The position numbers were made by a program, and so were the translations under genes. DNA of 64,000 nucleotides, taken from the NCBI GenBank assembly GCA_013400115.1, contig VXBP01003493.1:124001-188000 (forward strand). Reading direction: 5' to 3'. Positions 1 to 10,200 of the stretch are shown one piece after another. The notes under the pieces are model-generated. The model saw only the letters and a list, made by a program, of their open reading frames with translations. It made no database searches and was not told the DNA's origin. Origin of the DNA: Rhinopomastus cyanomelas. Taxonomy: Eukaryota; Chordata; Aves; Bucerotiformes; Rhinopomastidae. Positions within the stretch are counted from its first letter, which is position 1. Each line of letters opens with the position of its first letter.

Positions 1-1643
1 GTGACGTGTTATACATGGTGCTACATCTTCAGATATGTGAGAGCTGAATCTTAAGATCAGGACACAGTTAGCCTGCTGTCATTAAGCAAGACTGAAATGT
101 GTGTTTGTACAGGAACAGGAACTGGCAGATGTTAAAACAAATCATAGCTGTTTTAGAACATCTGTGGACGGACACTGAGATTGTGATTTTTTTGTCAGTG
201 TTGTAGTTTTGGATTCTCTTACTGTTTTGTCTTTCAATTAAGTGGCATCCCTTTAGCCTCAGCCCGCTGCTAGTAGGTTCTTGTTTGTTGTTAGTAAGCT
301 GTCCACAAGGCCGTATCCCCTCTCTGGCCTGTCCTCTGCTCTTATAAAGCTTCATCATTTATAAAACAATGGTTTGATCATAGTCCCACATCTGGATTTT
401 AGCATCTCCCCATGTTTTACAGAGAGACTTGCAGCTACTAAACACTTGAATATATTCTGCCCTAACTCAGTGGCTACAAACTGAATTACCCATGTCTCTC
501 CTGCGAAGACACGTTATCACTGGGAAATATCTAGGTGCCAAGACTGGCATTTCCACATTGGACTGGTGGGCTAATGACAGGAAACCTTTTTCATCTTATG
601 CTTCCACCTAATTTTTTTTCCAGCAGAAGTATGGGTTGCTTCAAAAAAATGACAGATTACTATATTGTATTTCTGAACTTGCATGTTTCCCTCTGGGAAA
701 CGCTGAAAAACAGTAAATGGAGTTGGGAGGTTTTTTTGCAGACTTCTGCTCCAGCCTCCTTAGGATCCTTAAGATCAGTCCAGGCCTTTTCTTCTTTCAA
801 GACAACTTGAATACCATTTAGCTGATTGCTTCAGTCTTCAGGGAAATATAAACACTGTGCCTCAGCTATTCTAAGGAGGCTTTGCACAGACAGCATCAAC
901 AAAGAAAACTGATTTTTCAGGTAGGCAGCTGCTCGGGGCAGCAATCCACGGGAGCTGTGAACCACGCCAGTAAGGGATAGATATTTCCTTACAGCTCACC
1001 TCCCACAGCGGTCAAGCAGAGCTCACTGCTCTCAGAAGTGGACCTTAGTTTTAGTAGCTATGCACGGAGACAGACCTACTGCTGTTCCTGCAAAGGGAAG
1101 GCCAAAGTGGGAGGGACACTGGCCACTTTGAGGGAAGTCTGTGATCTGCTCGTAGTGATCTCTTGCTTCTTCCCCAGTGCCTCTCTCCTCATCCACTGCT
1201 TTCAGCCCTGATCTGATCACCTTCTAAGATTGTACTGGGAAGAGAGGCACAAGCTCACAGATATTAATATCTCCCAAAGCTCTTCAGACTTTGTACAGCC
1301 TTTCACTCTGCCTCCCACTCTGCCAAACCCTCTGACTTCTCGTCATCCTTTCATCCCAACTTCGGATCTTCCACTGTCCCCCAGTCCTTTGCCAGCTACT
1401 GGAGCATTAATAGCTAATCCTGTTGTAAGTACAGTAGTATGCATTGCTTGAATGGACAACTATTTGGAAATTTGTTAGTACAATTGAAAATGTAATTTAC
1501 GTTGTTTGTACATTATGTAGCCTCAGCATGGACTGGACTAAAAGAAAAGGAAAAATTTCCTTTCCCACCTTGGGGAATAGATCCAGCCATCTAGTTCCCA
1601 CCACAACTGGAGTGCTAATGGTCAAGTATTCTTTCTGAATAGA
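1..1643. other. Upstream intergenic sequence, no feature recognised
   Basis: AT-rich single-copy-looking DNA. The open frames are short and lack any recognisable domain. I see no exon, RNA gene or repeat family that I can name. Confidence 0.5.
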
Positions 1644-2146
1644 AATCACAGAAGTGTTGAGATTGGAAAGCACCTCCAGTCCAATCTAGTCCAATGCCTC
1701 TGCCCGAGCAAGGCAATATAGAACTGGTGTGCCAGGGCCATGTCCAGATGAATTTTGAGCATCTCCACAGATGGAGGCTCCACAATCTGTTTGGGTAACC
1801 TGGGCCAGTGCTCAATCTCAGTCATCCTCATAGTGACAAGGACATTTCCTGATGTTCGGAGGGCACCTCCTCTTTTTCATTCGTGCCCATTGCCTCCAGT
1901 GCTGTCACTTGGTGCCACAAGAACCTGGAACTGTCCTTTTTGCACCGGCCCTTCAGGTATTTACATAAATTAACAGAATTGCCCTCCTGCACCTTCTCCT
2001 CTATGGACTGAACAGTCCTCGCTCTCTCAGCTTTTCCTCATGAGACACATGCCCCAGTCACTTCATCCTCACAGCCCTCGTAGGACTTATTTGTGCCTGT
2101 CTTGTATTGGACATCCAGAGCTGGACACAGCACTAAAGGTATGACT
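1644..2146 (-). mobile_element. CR1 LINE fragment, antisense
   Basis: Reading the minus strand gives CR1 sequence. On the + strand the order is an AATCACAGAA start, a GGAAAGCACCTCCAGTCCAAT segment, a long middle, then CCAGAGCTGGACACAGCACT near 2115-2135. The 3' end of the element faces left. The copy is diverged and 5' truncated, the normal outcome of CR1 insertion. It lies upstream of the gene. Confidence 0.85.
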
Positions 2147-4489
2147 GCAACAATGTTGGTATTATTTATTGACACCTCTCCTTTGGTGTTTAATCAGGCT
2201 GCAGTGAATTGTCTTGTTTTTTGCTTCCAAGGTGTCTAGCCAATGGGTATCAGCAAACAGGGCACGAGGAAGTGACAGGAGTGTAACTGAGATTTGCTTA
2301 AGTTTGAACAGGATTTGAATTGAGCTTTAAGGCTATTCCATGTGTCACAGAGAGCATTAATCCAGGAATCAATGGCATTGCTAATACTTCAGTGTTAGAT
2401 ACTTAAGTGTTCACTGAAGCAAGGGACAGATAATTTCAAGAGAGGCTATTTGGAGGCGTAGCTCAGTTTTGTGACACGAATGGGTGCATTTATGAGAAAG
2501 CTACCATATAATTATACATATAAATTTAGCTTACTTGGGAAGGAGACAGGCCCCGTGTGTCTTGCATTATCTGCAGGTGTATCTGGGCTGCAATTAAAAG
2601 GGTTCATGCAGGAAGTGTGTGGTATTATATACAGCTTGTGTTCTCAAAATCTGCATAGCCTACTGAGGACCGTCTTACTCTGGTAGGTCAAAATACTTTG
2701 GGGACTATGATAAAAAAACTGTGGCATTCCCCACCATGTTATTGTTAGATGAGATATTGTCATATCAAAGTCTAGATACTAACTTAAACCTAGCATGAAA
2801 GTAAGAGATTTGTGAACAAACATTTCCAGGAAAGCTTTTACCCTTTCTTCATGTCTAGTGGGCTTTTGTGAAGTGGTAGATGTTATGATAGCACCCCTTA
2901 ATCAGGGATTCCATACAGGTGAGCTCTATTTCCCAGGCCAAATAAAGCCCAAAAGCTATGATACAACAATTCCAATGTAGTCCTGAGCAATATTCTTTCT
3001 TCTTTGAAGGAGGAAGGCAGCATACAAAAGTTAACCTTCTGCATGGCTGTAGCTTTGTAGCATGAGTAAGAAAATGTCCTTTGCTTGAACTGTAAATCCA
3101 TTACATAATGCGTCAAGTAAGCAAATGCAGCCAAAATTGAATCTCTAAACAGACTTTTATTAGTGATAAAGCAAAATTTCCTGGTTTTGTAGAGGATGAC
3201 TAAGGGGAGGGCCTATGTAAATGGCTTCCTGCTTTCTTAACTGCAAATTCGAGACAAAATTCAGTGCAGTATCCTATTTTTCCATGTAGTATTCCTTAGG
3301 GTTTTTTTTTCCAGCCCAAATAATTATGTGTCCTGGTTTATATTATTTTCTGCCAGTTTGGATAACAATGATGTTGCAAGGACTTTGGTAGCTGTTTACT
3401 GTGAAATAAAACTGTATCCAGGAAAATGCATACTCCTGCTTGTAACAAATGGTTCCAGCTTTCCTTACATAGATTCCTTATATAGACAGAAACAGATTTT
3501 ATATAAGGTTCTAGTTATGTGCTCACTTCATTTATTCTAGTTTGACTCCATCGATATCCAGAGAAAGGGAAATGGGATCTCAGAAAAGATACTATATAAT
3601 GTCTGATTATTTAGCACCTGGACCACCTTTTTTCTTTAGGAAGTAGTTGGTTTACAGTCACTAACAGCAGTGCAACTTTGACTAGTTTTGTCATAAATCC
3701 ACTGGGCTTTTCTGGCCACGTTTGGTATTTGGTAACTGTTTAGATGTGACATGGGTTTACAATATTGAAATATTTGTGCTATGATAAGCAGCAGTAAGAT
3801 CAGATGATTTGTATTTGCTCATTTGGTCTCCTCTGTGGAATGAATAGCCTTTTTGTACTTACTTTTCTTCCGCGACTGTGCTTTCGAAATAAATCCTCCC
3901 CACTGTCAGGACAAAAAGGCAGGTACACCATATTTATCAGTTCTCAGAAAATGTATGTGAACTACTTGATGATAAGAGTACAATATATTGTAATCAATTC
4001 AATTATCTCTAAAAAGGAACTAGAAAATAAGTTTTACACACTCCTGGGGCACAAGAAGTTCAGAAAATTCATAAGAGGCACAACCTGTAGCCTGTGACAT
4101 AGCTACTCTGGTCACACACTGAAGTGACAAAGTAAAAACTGTACTGCTTTCTAAAAAAAATGTATAAAGCCATGCATTTTTATGGCAGATTTTCTTTGAA
4201 CACAGACATTAGAAATAAAACGCAAAGCCTCAAAACACCTCTGCGAAGATTAAGCTTCTGAGTATACAAACCTCATTCTTACAGGAAAACTGCAGTTTGG
4301 CAGTGTCTGGGAGCAGGTCATGGGAAATCTGTGAGCAGCCGCGCAGAGGCTTTGCTTTGCACAGCTGTGTAAAGACTTGCCATAGTATCTGTCTGCAGCA
4401 GCAATCTCTGTGCTGGAGGAAACATGAGGAGCTCCCTCCCCTAGGAAGCATAATGCTCAGCAGAGCCTGGGAAGGAAGGAGTGAGTGCT
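2147..4489. other. Intergenic sequence between CR1 and CpG island
   Basis: AT-rich with short random frames. T-rich tracts and several AATAAA-type hexamers occur but none is tied to a transcript. No coding exon, RNA or repeat is recognised. Confidence 0.45.
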
Positions 4490-4991
4490 GTGTCGCCTCG
4501 TGTTCTGCTTGCGCTGGCCCGCAGAAAAGTACACCGAGATGCTGTTAGGGACGATGCAAAATGTACCAGCACGGAAGCCCCCTGGGACAGTGTCCCTTGC
4601 CCTTGCTGCAGCTTCCACAGTGCGGGCTCTGCCGTGCCCTGTGCGGTGCAGCAGCGGAAGGCGTCCCGCACGGCCTGGTCCCCGGAGCCTGAAACTGGCG
4701 AGCCCCTGCCGGGGCCTCTGGCCCAGCCCTGCCCGATCCCCGCCTTCCGCGCCATCAGCCCGTCCTCCGCGGAATTCGCCCTTCTCGCGCAGCTCGCCGC
4801 CGTGTTCGTGAAACAAATGTTGTAGAAGGGCCGGCAGATCGATGCGGTCGCTGTCGCACTTCGGCTCCCTTCATTTTTCAAAAAAACTCCCAGTCGCTTT
4901 AAGTACTGCAGCCGAGCCGGGACCCGGCTGGGGCCATGCGTGGCGGCTGAGCCGCGAGGGTCCCTGTAACCCCGCAAACCTCGGCGTGGCC

Positions 4992-5070
4992 TTTATAAGC
5001 CACCGCATCCCTGCCGCGACTGGCCGTGAGGGGGCCGCGGCGGAGTCGGCACCAATGAGGAGGCCATTTT
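4992..5070 (+). promoter_or_regulatory. TATA-like, CCAAT and YY1-like sites
   Basis: TTTATAAG at 4992-4999 is followed by ACCAATGAG (CCAAT core 5052-5056, NF-Y-like) and GCCATTTTG (5063-5071, the reverse of a YY1 core). The CCAAT box lies downstream of the TATA-like element, so they do not form one classical promoter in this direction. They may serve separate start sites, or the TATA match may be chance. Confidence 0.3.
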
Positions 5071-5321
5071 GCAGCCGCTGAGGGAGGGCGGCGGGCGCGG
5101 CCGGGCGAGACCCGGCCCCAGGGCAGGTAGTTGTGGCCCTACCTGGCGGGGATGGGGCTGCCCGTGGGGGCCACGCGTTTCTCTGAGGCGACAGCCGATC
5201 CCGCTGGGCATCGCCACTGGGCGAGGTCCCGGACCCAGCCCCACCAGCAGCCACGACCCGCCGCTGCTAGCGTCTGCGGCTCCTTGCCCCGCGGCAGGTC
5301 GCGAGGGGAGGGGGCGGTGTT

Positions 5322-5340
5322 CGGCCGCGAGGGGGCGCTG
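5322..5340 (+). promoter_or_regulatory. CTCF-like binding motif in the CpG island
   Basis: CGGCCGCGAGGGGGCGCTG closely matches the CTCF core consensus (TGGCCACCAGGGGGCGCTA), including the whole AGGGGGCGCT half. It lies about 350 bp upstream of the start codon. A GC box (GGGGCGG, 5311-5317) is immediately upstream. CTCF sites at promoters often anchor chromatin loops. Occupancy is inference. Confidence 0.55.
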
Positions 5341-5448
5341 TATGGCCGGGGCAACGGGCGCCGCGGAGGGGTGAAGAGCGGGAGCTGCCGGCAGCGCCCA
5401 CCGAGGGCCAGGAGGGAAATAACGGGGAGCGGAGGAAAGGGGGGAGGA

Positions 5449-5510
5449 ATTTTTAAAAACCACCCCCGGACTCCAGCCGAGGCTGCGGGGCGCTTCCTCC
5501 TCTCTTTCCC
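5449..5510 (+). promoter_or_regulatory. Possible core promoter: AT island plus CT-rich initiator region
   Basis: ATTTTTAAAAAC (5449-5460) is the only AT-rich spot in this GC-rich stretch. It is followed about 32-45 bases later by a CT-rich run (about 5491-5510) of the kind used as an initiator. This spacing fits a TATA-like element and start site giving a leader of about 190 bases. There is no transcript evidence. Confidence 0.3.
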
Positions 5511-5533
5511 CGGGGCGCAGCGGCGGGACGACA

Positions 5534-5608
5534 ATGCAACGGGCGGAGGAAGCAGGAGGGGCAGCGCGCGGCAGCGCGGAGGGAGGCGCGGAGCGGGCCG
5601 GCCCCTGA
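5534..5608 (+). promoter_or_regulatory. Upstream ORF 1 in the FAM171A1 leader (24 codons)
   Basis: The ATG at 5534 has A at -3 (good) and C at +4. It opens a 24-codon frame rich in Ala, Gly, Glu and Arg (MQRAEEAGGAARGS...). Its TGA at 5606-5608 overlaps the next ATG by one base (TGATG). If the leader starts above 5534, this uORF would be met first by scanning ribosomes and could reduce or couple downstream initiation. The peptide resembles nothing I know. Confidence 0.4.
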
Positions 5609-5694
5609 TGCGGCTCTTTCTCCTCCTCCTCCGGGCAGCGGCTCCGGTGGTGGTTCCTTCCCTGGCGGCGGCTGGCGGCGGCGGGTGGAAATGA
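5608..5694 (+). promoter_or_regulatory. Upstream ORF 2, overlapping the main start by ATGA (28 codons)
   Basis: The ATG at 5608, in a weak context (C at -3), opens a 28-codon frame MRLFLLLLRAAAPVVVPSLA... ending in Gly-rich GGGGWK. Its TGA at 5692-5694 overlaps the FAM171A1 ATG (5691-5693) as ATGA. The peptide is hydrophobic and signal-like, similar in character to the real signal peptide in the next frame. An ATGA stop-start overlap can permit termination-reinitiation, and the weak context can allow leaky scanning. Confidence 0.4.
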
Positions 5695-5784
5695 GCAGGT
5701 CGGCGGCGCTTCTTCTCTGCCTGCTGGGTTGCAACGTGTGGAAGGCGGTGACCAAAACCTTAGGGGCGACCGAGGCGGCTCAAG
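5691..5784 (+). CDS. FAM171A1: FAM171A1 coding exon 1: start codon and signal peptide
   Basis: This exon encodes 31 residues plus one base. It begins MSRSAALLLCLLGC and continues through NVWKAVTKTL, nearly identical to the mammalian FAM171A1 N-terminus. It has the form of a signal peptide: a short polar or basic start, then a Leu/Ala/Cys hydrophobic core at about residues 5-14, with cleavage expected near residues 18-22, so the protein enters the secretory pathway. The ATG at 5691 is chosen because homology starts exactly there and because no ATG occurs in this frame in the nearby upstream leader. Its context is fair (G at -3, A at +4). The donor at 5785 reads CAAG|GTCGGT, weaker than consensus but with G at +5. 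The exon ends in phase 1. The segment between signal peptide and domain (GATEAAQ) is about one residue shorter than in human. Confidence 0.93.
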
Positions 5785-6954
5785 GTCGGTGCGCGGAGGG
5801 TGGCGGGACCAACTGCTTTGTCCGCGGCCCCCAGGGCGGCGGGGGGAGGTTACGCTGCCCAAAGTTGGGGGGCAGGGGGGAGCTGAGCCGAAAGATTTGA
5901 CAGAGAGGTGATGGGGCGACGATACGAGACGTCTCCTGGTTCCCGCCAGCTGCGGGGTTGTCGCCTGCTGCAGCCCCCGCCGCGGGCCGGGGTAATGAAG
6001 GAGCCCCGCGGCGGGGGAGCTTTTGTTAACGGAGGGATGAGGACTGCCGCCGGTCGCTTTGTGCAGCCCCTTCCCTCACTCCCTGTTGCACCGCATCCCT
6101 CTACCCCAGTGCCCCCTCCCCACAGGGTCCGAGCAGAAGAGGCCGGGAGGTACTGGTGGCCTCAGGCCCTGCCCGGGCCGTGCAGGGTCTACGGGTTCGC
6201 CCCCCGCGCTGGCGGCGCGGCATGGCCCAACGCCCCGGGACGTGGCCGGGCCTTTTGTTCGGCGACGGGGCTACCCCGGCACGGTGGGGGCCTGTCACGG
6301 CGGAAGGCGGGCGCGGAGCCCCTCGGCAGCACCGGGAGAGGCTGCCTGGCCGGGCGGGAGCCGCTGCCACCGCGGAGCAATGCCTGAGGCCCCCAGTGGG
6401 AGGCCGCGGTGGCTTCCCCAGTACCTGGAACAGTGTCTGGGCCGGTCTAGGGTCCTTCCGTGTGCCACTGTGCCCTGATCCTCGCAGGTGCCTGCCCCAG
6501 TGAGGTGTGCCCCTCGGCGGCGAGGTGCACCTGCCTGCCGACCTTGTAGAAACTCGACTAGAGGAGACGCTCCCCCATGCCCTGTTTGCCCTCCTCCTTG
6601 CCTTTAGTGATGAAAAGACAACCCCTCCACTGACCATCTCTCACAGAGCTCCAACAGGGATTATGCGGCAGCTTGGTACCTGCCGGGGGCCACAGCTGTG
6701 TTAGGGAACAGTGAACTCGTCTATCTAAGAGTACAAAATATGCTGTGTATCCCATGGTCAATGTTAGTGTTGTGGCATGTGTTGTTGAGTGGCTAAATGT
6801 CTCATGTGGGATGAGAGATCAAAGGCTTAGTCTTCCTGGCAGTGGGTTGGCAGAGTCCTTCCTGTTACATTGTGCTGGAAGGACACCATACAAAGAACAT
6901 GGTTACGTCCAACAATCATAAAATTACTGTGGTTTAGGGGTGAACTTGTAGAGT

Positions 6955-7027
6955 AGGGTAGCTGGTTGGACTCTATGATCCTGGGGGTCTTTTCCAACCA
7001 GACTGATTCTGTGATTCTGATTCTATG
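6955..7027 (+). mobile_element. CR1 LINE 3' end, sense
   Basis: A short, 5'-truncated CR1 tail: GGTTGGACTCTATGATCC, then TCTTTTCCAACCAGACTGA, ending in TTCTGTGATTCTGATTCTATG. The terminal repeats of the TTCTRTGA unit are the CR1 3' signature. Confidence 0.9.
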
Positions 7028-7057
7028 TTCTTGAGTGAGTAAGGAGAAATTACTTTG

Positions 7058-7295
7058 GAATCATAGAATCACAAAACAGAAGGGACTTCCAGGATCATCA
7101 AGGCTAACCATTAACTCAGCACCACCAAATCGCTACTAAACCATGTCCCTAAATACCATTTCCACACATTTCATAAGTACCTGCAGGATTGGTGCGCTGG
7201 GCAGCCTGTTCCAATGCTTAAAAGCCCTCTCTGTGAAGAAATTATGGCACCCAGTTGAGCCAAGGCAGGTTTAAGTTGGATATTAGGCATTTCTT
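7058..7295 (-). mobile_element. CR1 LINE with apparent 5' inversion
   Basis: From 7058 (GAATCATAGAATCACA) to about 7243 the copy reads antisense, 3' end at left. Directly after this, about 7244-7295 reads as sense CR1 (CCAAGGCAGGTTTAAGTTGG, then ATATTAGGCATTTCTTG). In an intact CR1 the sense piece would lie immediately upstream of where the antisense piece begins, so the 5' end appears flipped. That is the pattern expected from twin priming during target-primed reverse transcription. Confidence 0.7.
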
Positions 7296-10200
7296 GTGGT
7301 CGTATCACTTGTTACTTAGAAAAATAGGCTTGATGCCCACTTCACTACCAAATCCTTTCAGTTCCTCTTTCCTCTAAACTTTCCTGTTTTGTGAGACGGT
7401 AAGAATCATGAAGCAATGCTCACCACGAGAAGGAAAACATTAATAGTAACCTTTTTGAACTTTTTTGTGGTTGTATTTGTGGTATACTAAGTAGGATATA
7501 AGTGGGCCTGTGCTCTCATATGGAGTGTTTGAAAGGTAGTGGTATCTTTTACCAAACCTCCCACTCCAGAAAATCTAACATCAAATGTAATGCCTGGTTC
7601 ATCTATTTTTTAAAGGACAAACCAATAGCAGTTCTGGAATAAGCGGTACTATATCTCAAAGGCTAGTAAGCTTGGGACTATACTGATCTAGTTCTTCTGA
7701 TAACAAGCTAATGTAAAAATGTGTTTTGATTTCTGTATCATATGGAATTTTTTTCATATATGTGATCAGAGTGGTGAGGCATTAGTAAAATTAATGCCTT
7801 TCAACTGCCCTATTGATCTCAACTTCTGTTGTCAAGCTCAGTTCATTCTGTATGAAGTTGTCTGTATAGCTGCTGCATTCACATCAAGCTTGATAACTGT
7901 TTAATAGCAATTATTCCATCTAAATAGAATGTTCTGATTTTATATTCCATGTAAGAAGGTCTGAGTTTTCATAGATAGCATAATTTTTCAAAATCTGATT
8001 ATGAGCTCTGTTGTTACTCTTTGGGCACTTACATTTGTGAGTATGTAGACTTAATCTTGTGAAGTTTATGTGATGCCAGCTTGTTTCCTTGAGTAAGTTC
8101 CTAATCGTGAGGTGTGAACATCTTTTGGGGTAGAGTTTTAGGACCAGGCTCCTGCTTGTTTGTGTATTGAGCACAGTAAGTGCTAAATGGTTGTAAAACC
8201 TAAACCAACTGTTTTTCTCTCCTGCCCTTTTAGCACTGTGGTGACAGTTCTAGCTCTGTAGAAGGGCCATTGTCAAGGTTTAGACACGTTTACATATGAC
8301 TGACTTTTCCTTTGTGGCTGTGAAGAGTGACTAGTGAAAAGACAAGGGATTTGACTAGAGATGGAGGTGAGAAAGTCAAAGAATGCCATCTAGGAGCAAT
8401 TGCTTCAGCTGCAATATTTAATATTGGACAGGTTACCTGAGATGAGGACAGGGACAGGCTAGATGAAACTTAGTTAAGGTGTCTGTGTTAACAGGCCAGA
8501 TAAATTGATCCTGGATTTGGAGCTGTTTGGAGGTGACATTTGTTCAAGCTAAGGAAGGGATGCAAAGCAATACTTTGCATCGAGCATTTTTCTCTTTTGC
8601 TGCACTCAGCCCTATATTCAGGCACTCCAAGCTTCAAATTCTGCTCAGCCGGACTGATTACATAATTTCTGAATATGGAAAGTACTGGTAATTAAGTTCT
8701 GCAGTTAGCACCCTATTTAGAAAATTGGATGACTTTGCATGCTGTTACCTTATTTGATTCATTATGCAGATCTGTTTTGGCCTCTGAAGATCACAAAGGT
8801 ACCCTCTTCAGTTTCAGTAACTTCCTTTCTTTGAAACAGTTAAGTCCACCAGATTTGTTTTTCACTTTTGCTCAGACTCCCAACAGTGAGGTTGTTAGAA
8901 GCCCATGAAGGGACTGGAAAGGTTTTGTCTTTAACTTCTCAAACACTTAAACCTGGTAAATGTTTCAGATGAAGACTACGTTATGGTTTTGACATGTTTT
9001 GGCAGTGGTTTCATTAGTTTTGGGTTTTTTAATTGTTCTGTCAGATATTCTGAAACTTAAATCAGTTTGAATGCTGAAATGAATACATAGAAATTTTATT
9101 AAAGCAAAATAAACCAATATGTAAGCTGCATTCCTGTTGGGAACTGATGATTTGTCTGAATACAGACTCACTGAGTTGTCTTCATACTAACAGTTGTCTT
9201 TTAAAGTTAGGGAGCCTTGGAAAATTGGCATTTAAGAGTTACATGAAGAGGTAATACTAACCAAACAGAATGTAGGAAAAAAGTGGTGTAGATTGGGAAG
9301 GGGGTAGCTTTCTTTTGTTGCTTATGAAGTTTGCTTTGAAGTAGAAGATGAGGATGATTCATTTATGGATGATGCTGAGTAGGCTTTTTAAAGAGAAATC
9401 CTAGAATGCTGTATTGCAGTGTCTAAGTACAGTATGACTGTTGCCTGCTGCAGTCAGTATTAGTTTTAATTAACCTCTTGAACCAAAAATTATGAATTAT
9501 AAAATAATGTATCTTGAGACAGTGCTAATTGCCATGTGTTACCGAACACAGATTGAAGTAATCTTCTCCTTCACTCTCCTCTTTTGGCTTGTTATTTTTT
9601 ATTTAAACCTCCTACTGACCCCCATCTTACTGCTTGATACTAGTACCTGTTCATGAAATTTTAAGGGATACCTGCTTTCTTTGCCAACTTCTGGCCAAGT
9701 GACTGGTTTCAAATAGCACACACCTCTCTACAGGAGGGGTTTCTGATAGCAGTGAAATGCAATTTTACCGTGTGCTTGTTAATTTAACAGAAGCTTGGGT
9801 ATATGTATTGGTGTTTTGAGAGGAAGAGGGATTATACTTTTAGCTTTGTGGGAAAACTCAAGAAATCTCCAATGGTTTTGGTGCATGGAGGAGCAGAAAT
9901 GGCCGTCTGCCTTCTGCTAATACAAACTTCAAATGAGTTTTTTTACTGTCCTAAGAGCAATGACTAGCTGCTGTCTTGGTCTGTAAAGAAAACTGAGAGG
10001 AAAATGCATGGCAAGGAAACTTGATGCATAGGACATATCAGTATAGGTATGTACCTGGCAGCTTGGTGGTTCAGCCTTAATGGCATTTCTGAGCAGCCTT
10101 GCTGAAGTTCAGCTCCTGGATAGTACCGTGGTTGGGAATGATCCACGTATCTCAGTTACATGTCATCAATACAATTGTGTCTTGTACCTTGATCCTGTCA

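Larger units (their letters stand above)
4490..6550. promoter_or_regulatory. CpG island promoter of FAM171A1
   Basis: From about 4490 to 6550 the sequence changes sharply from AT-rich to GC-rich, with abundant CpG dinucleotides, and exon 1 lies inside it. Such islands mark broad vertebrate promoters. Visible promoter-type sites include a TATA-like TTTATAAG (4992-4999), CCAAT (5052-5056), a YY1-like GCCATTTT (5063-5070), a GC box (5311-5317), a CTCF-like motif (5322-5340) and an AT island TTTTTAAAAA (5450-5459). The transcription start cannot be fixed from sequence. A start near the CT-rich run at about 5491-5510 would leave a leader of about 190 bases. GC richness also keeps long frames open on both strands; I do not regard those as genes. 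Confidence 0.85.

Noticed and set aside
4441..4977. 178-codon minus-strand frame and overlapping plus frames
   Set aside because: Several frames are open at once at the island edge, the signature of GC composition. No recognisable protein.
5131..5694. 187-codon plus-strand frame ending at the FAM171A1 start
   Set aside because: It begins at a non-ATG codon and is GC-rich filler. Only its last 28 codons, from the ATG at 5608, are kept as uORF2.
4993..5862. 289-codon minus-strand frame in the CpG island
   Set aside because: GC-rich DNA has few stops. The peptide is Pro/Ala/Arg/Ser-rich without a domain, and it lies antisense over the recognised exon 1.
5908..6637. Long frames on both strands after exon 1
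   Set aside because: They lie in the CpG-rich start of intron 1, lack homology, and exon 1 splices out before them.
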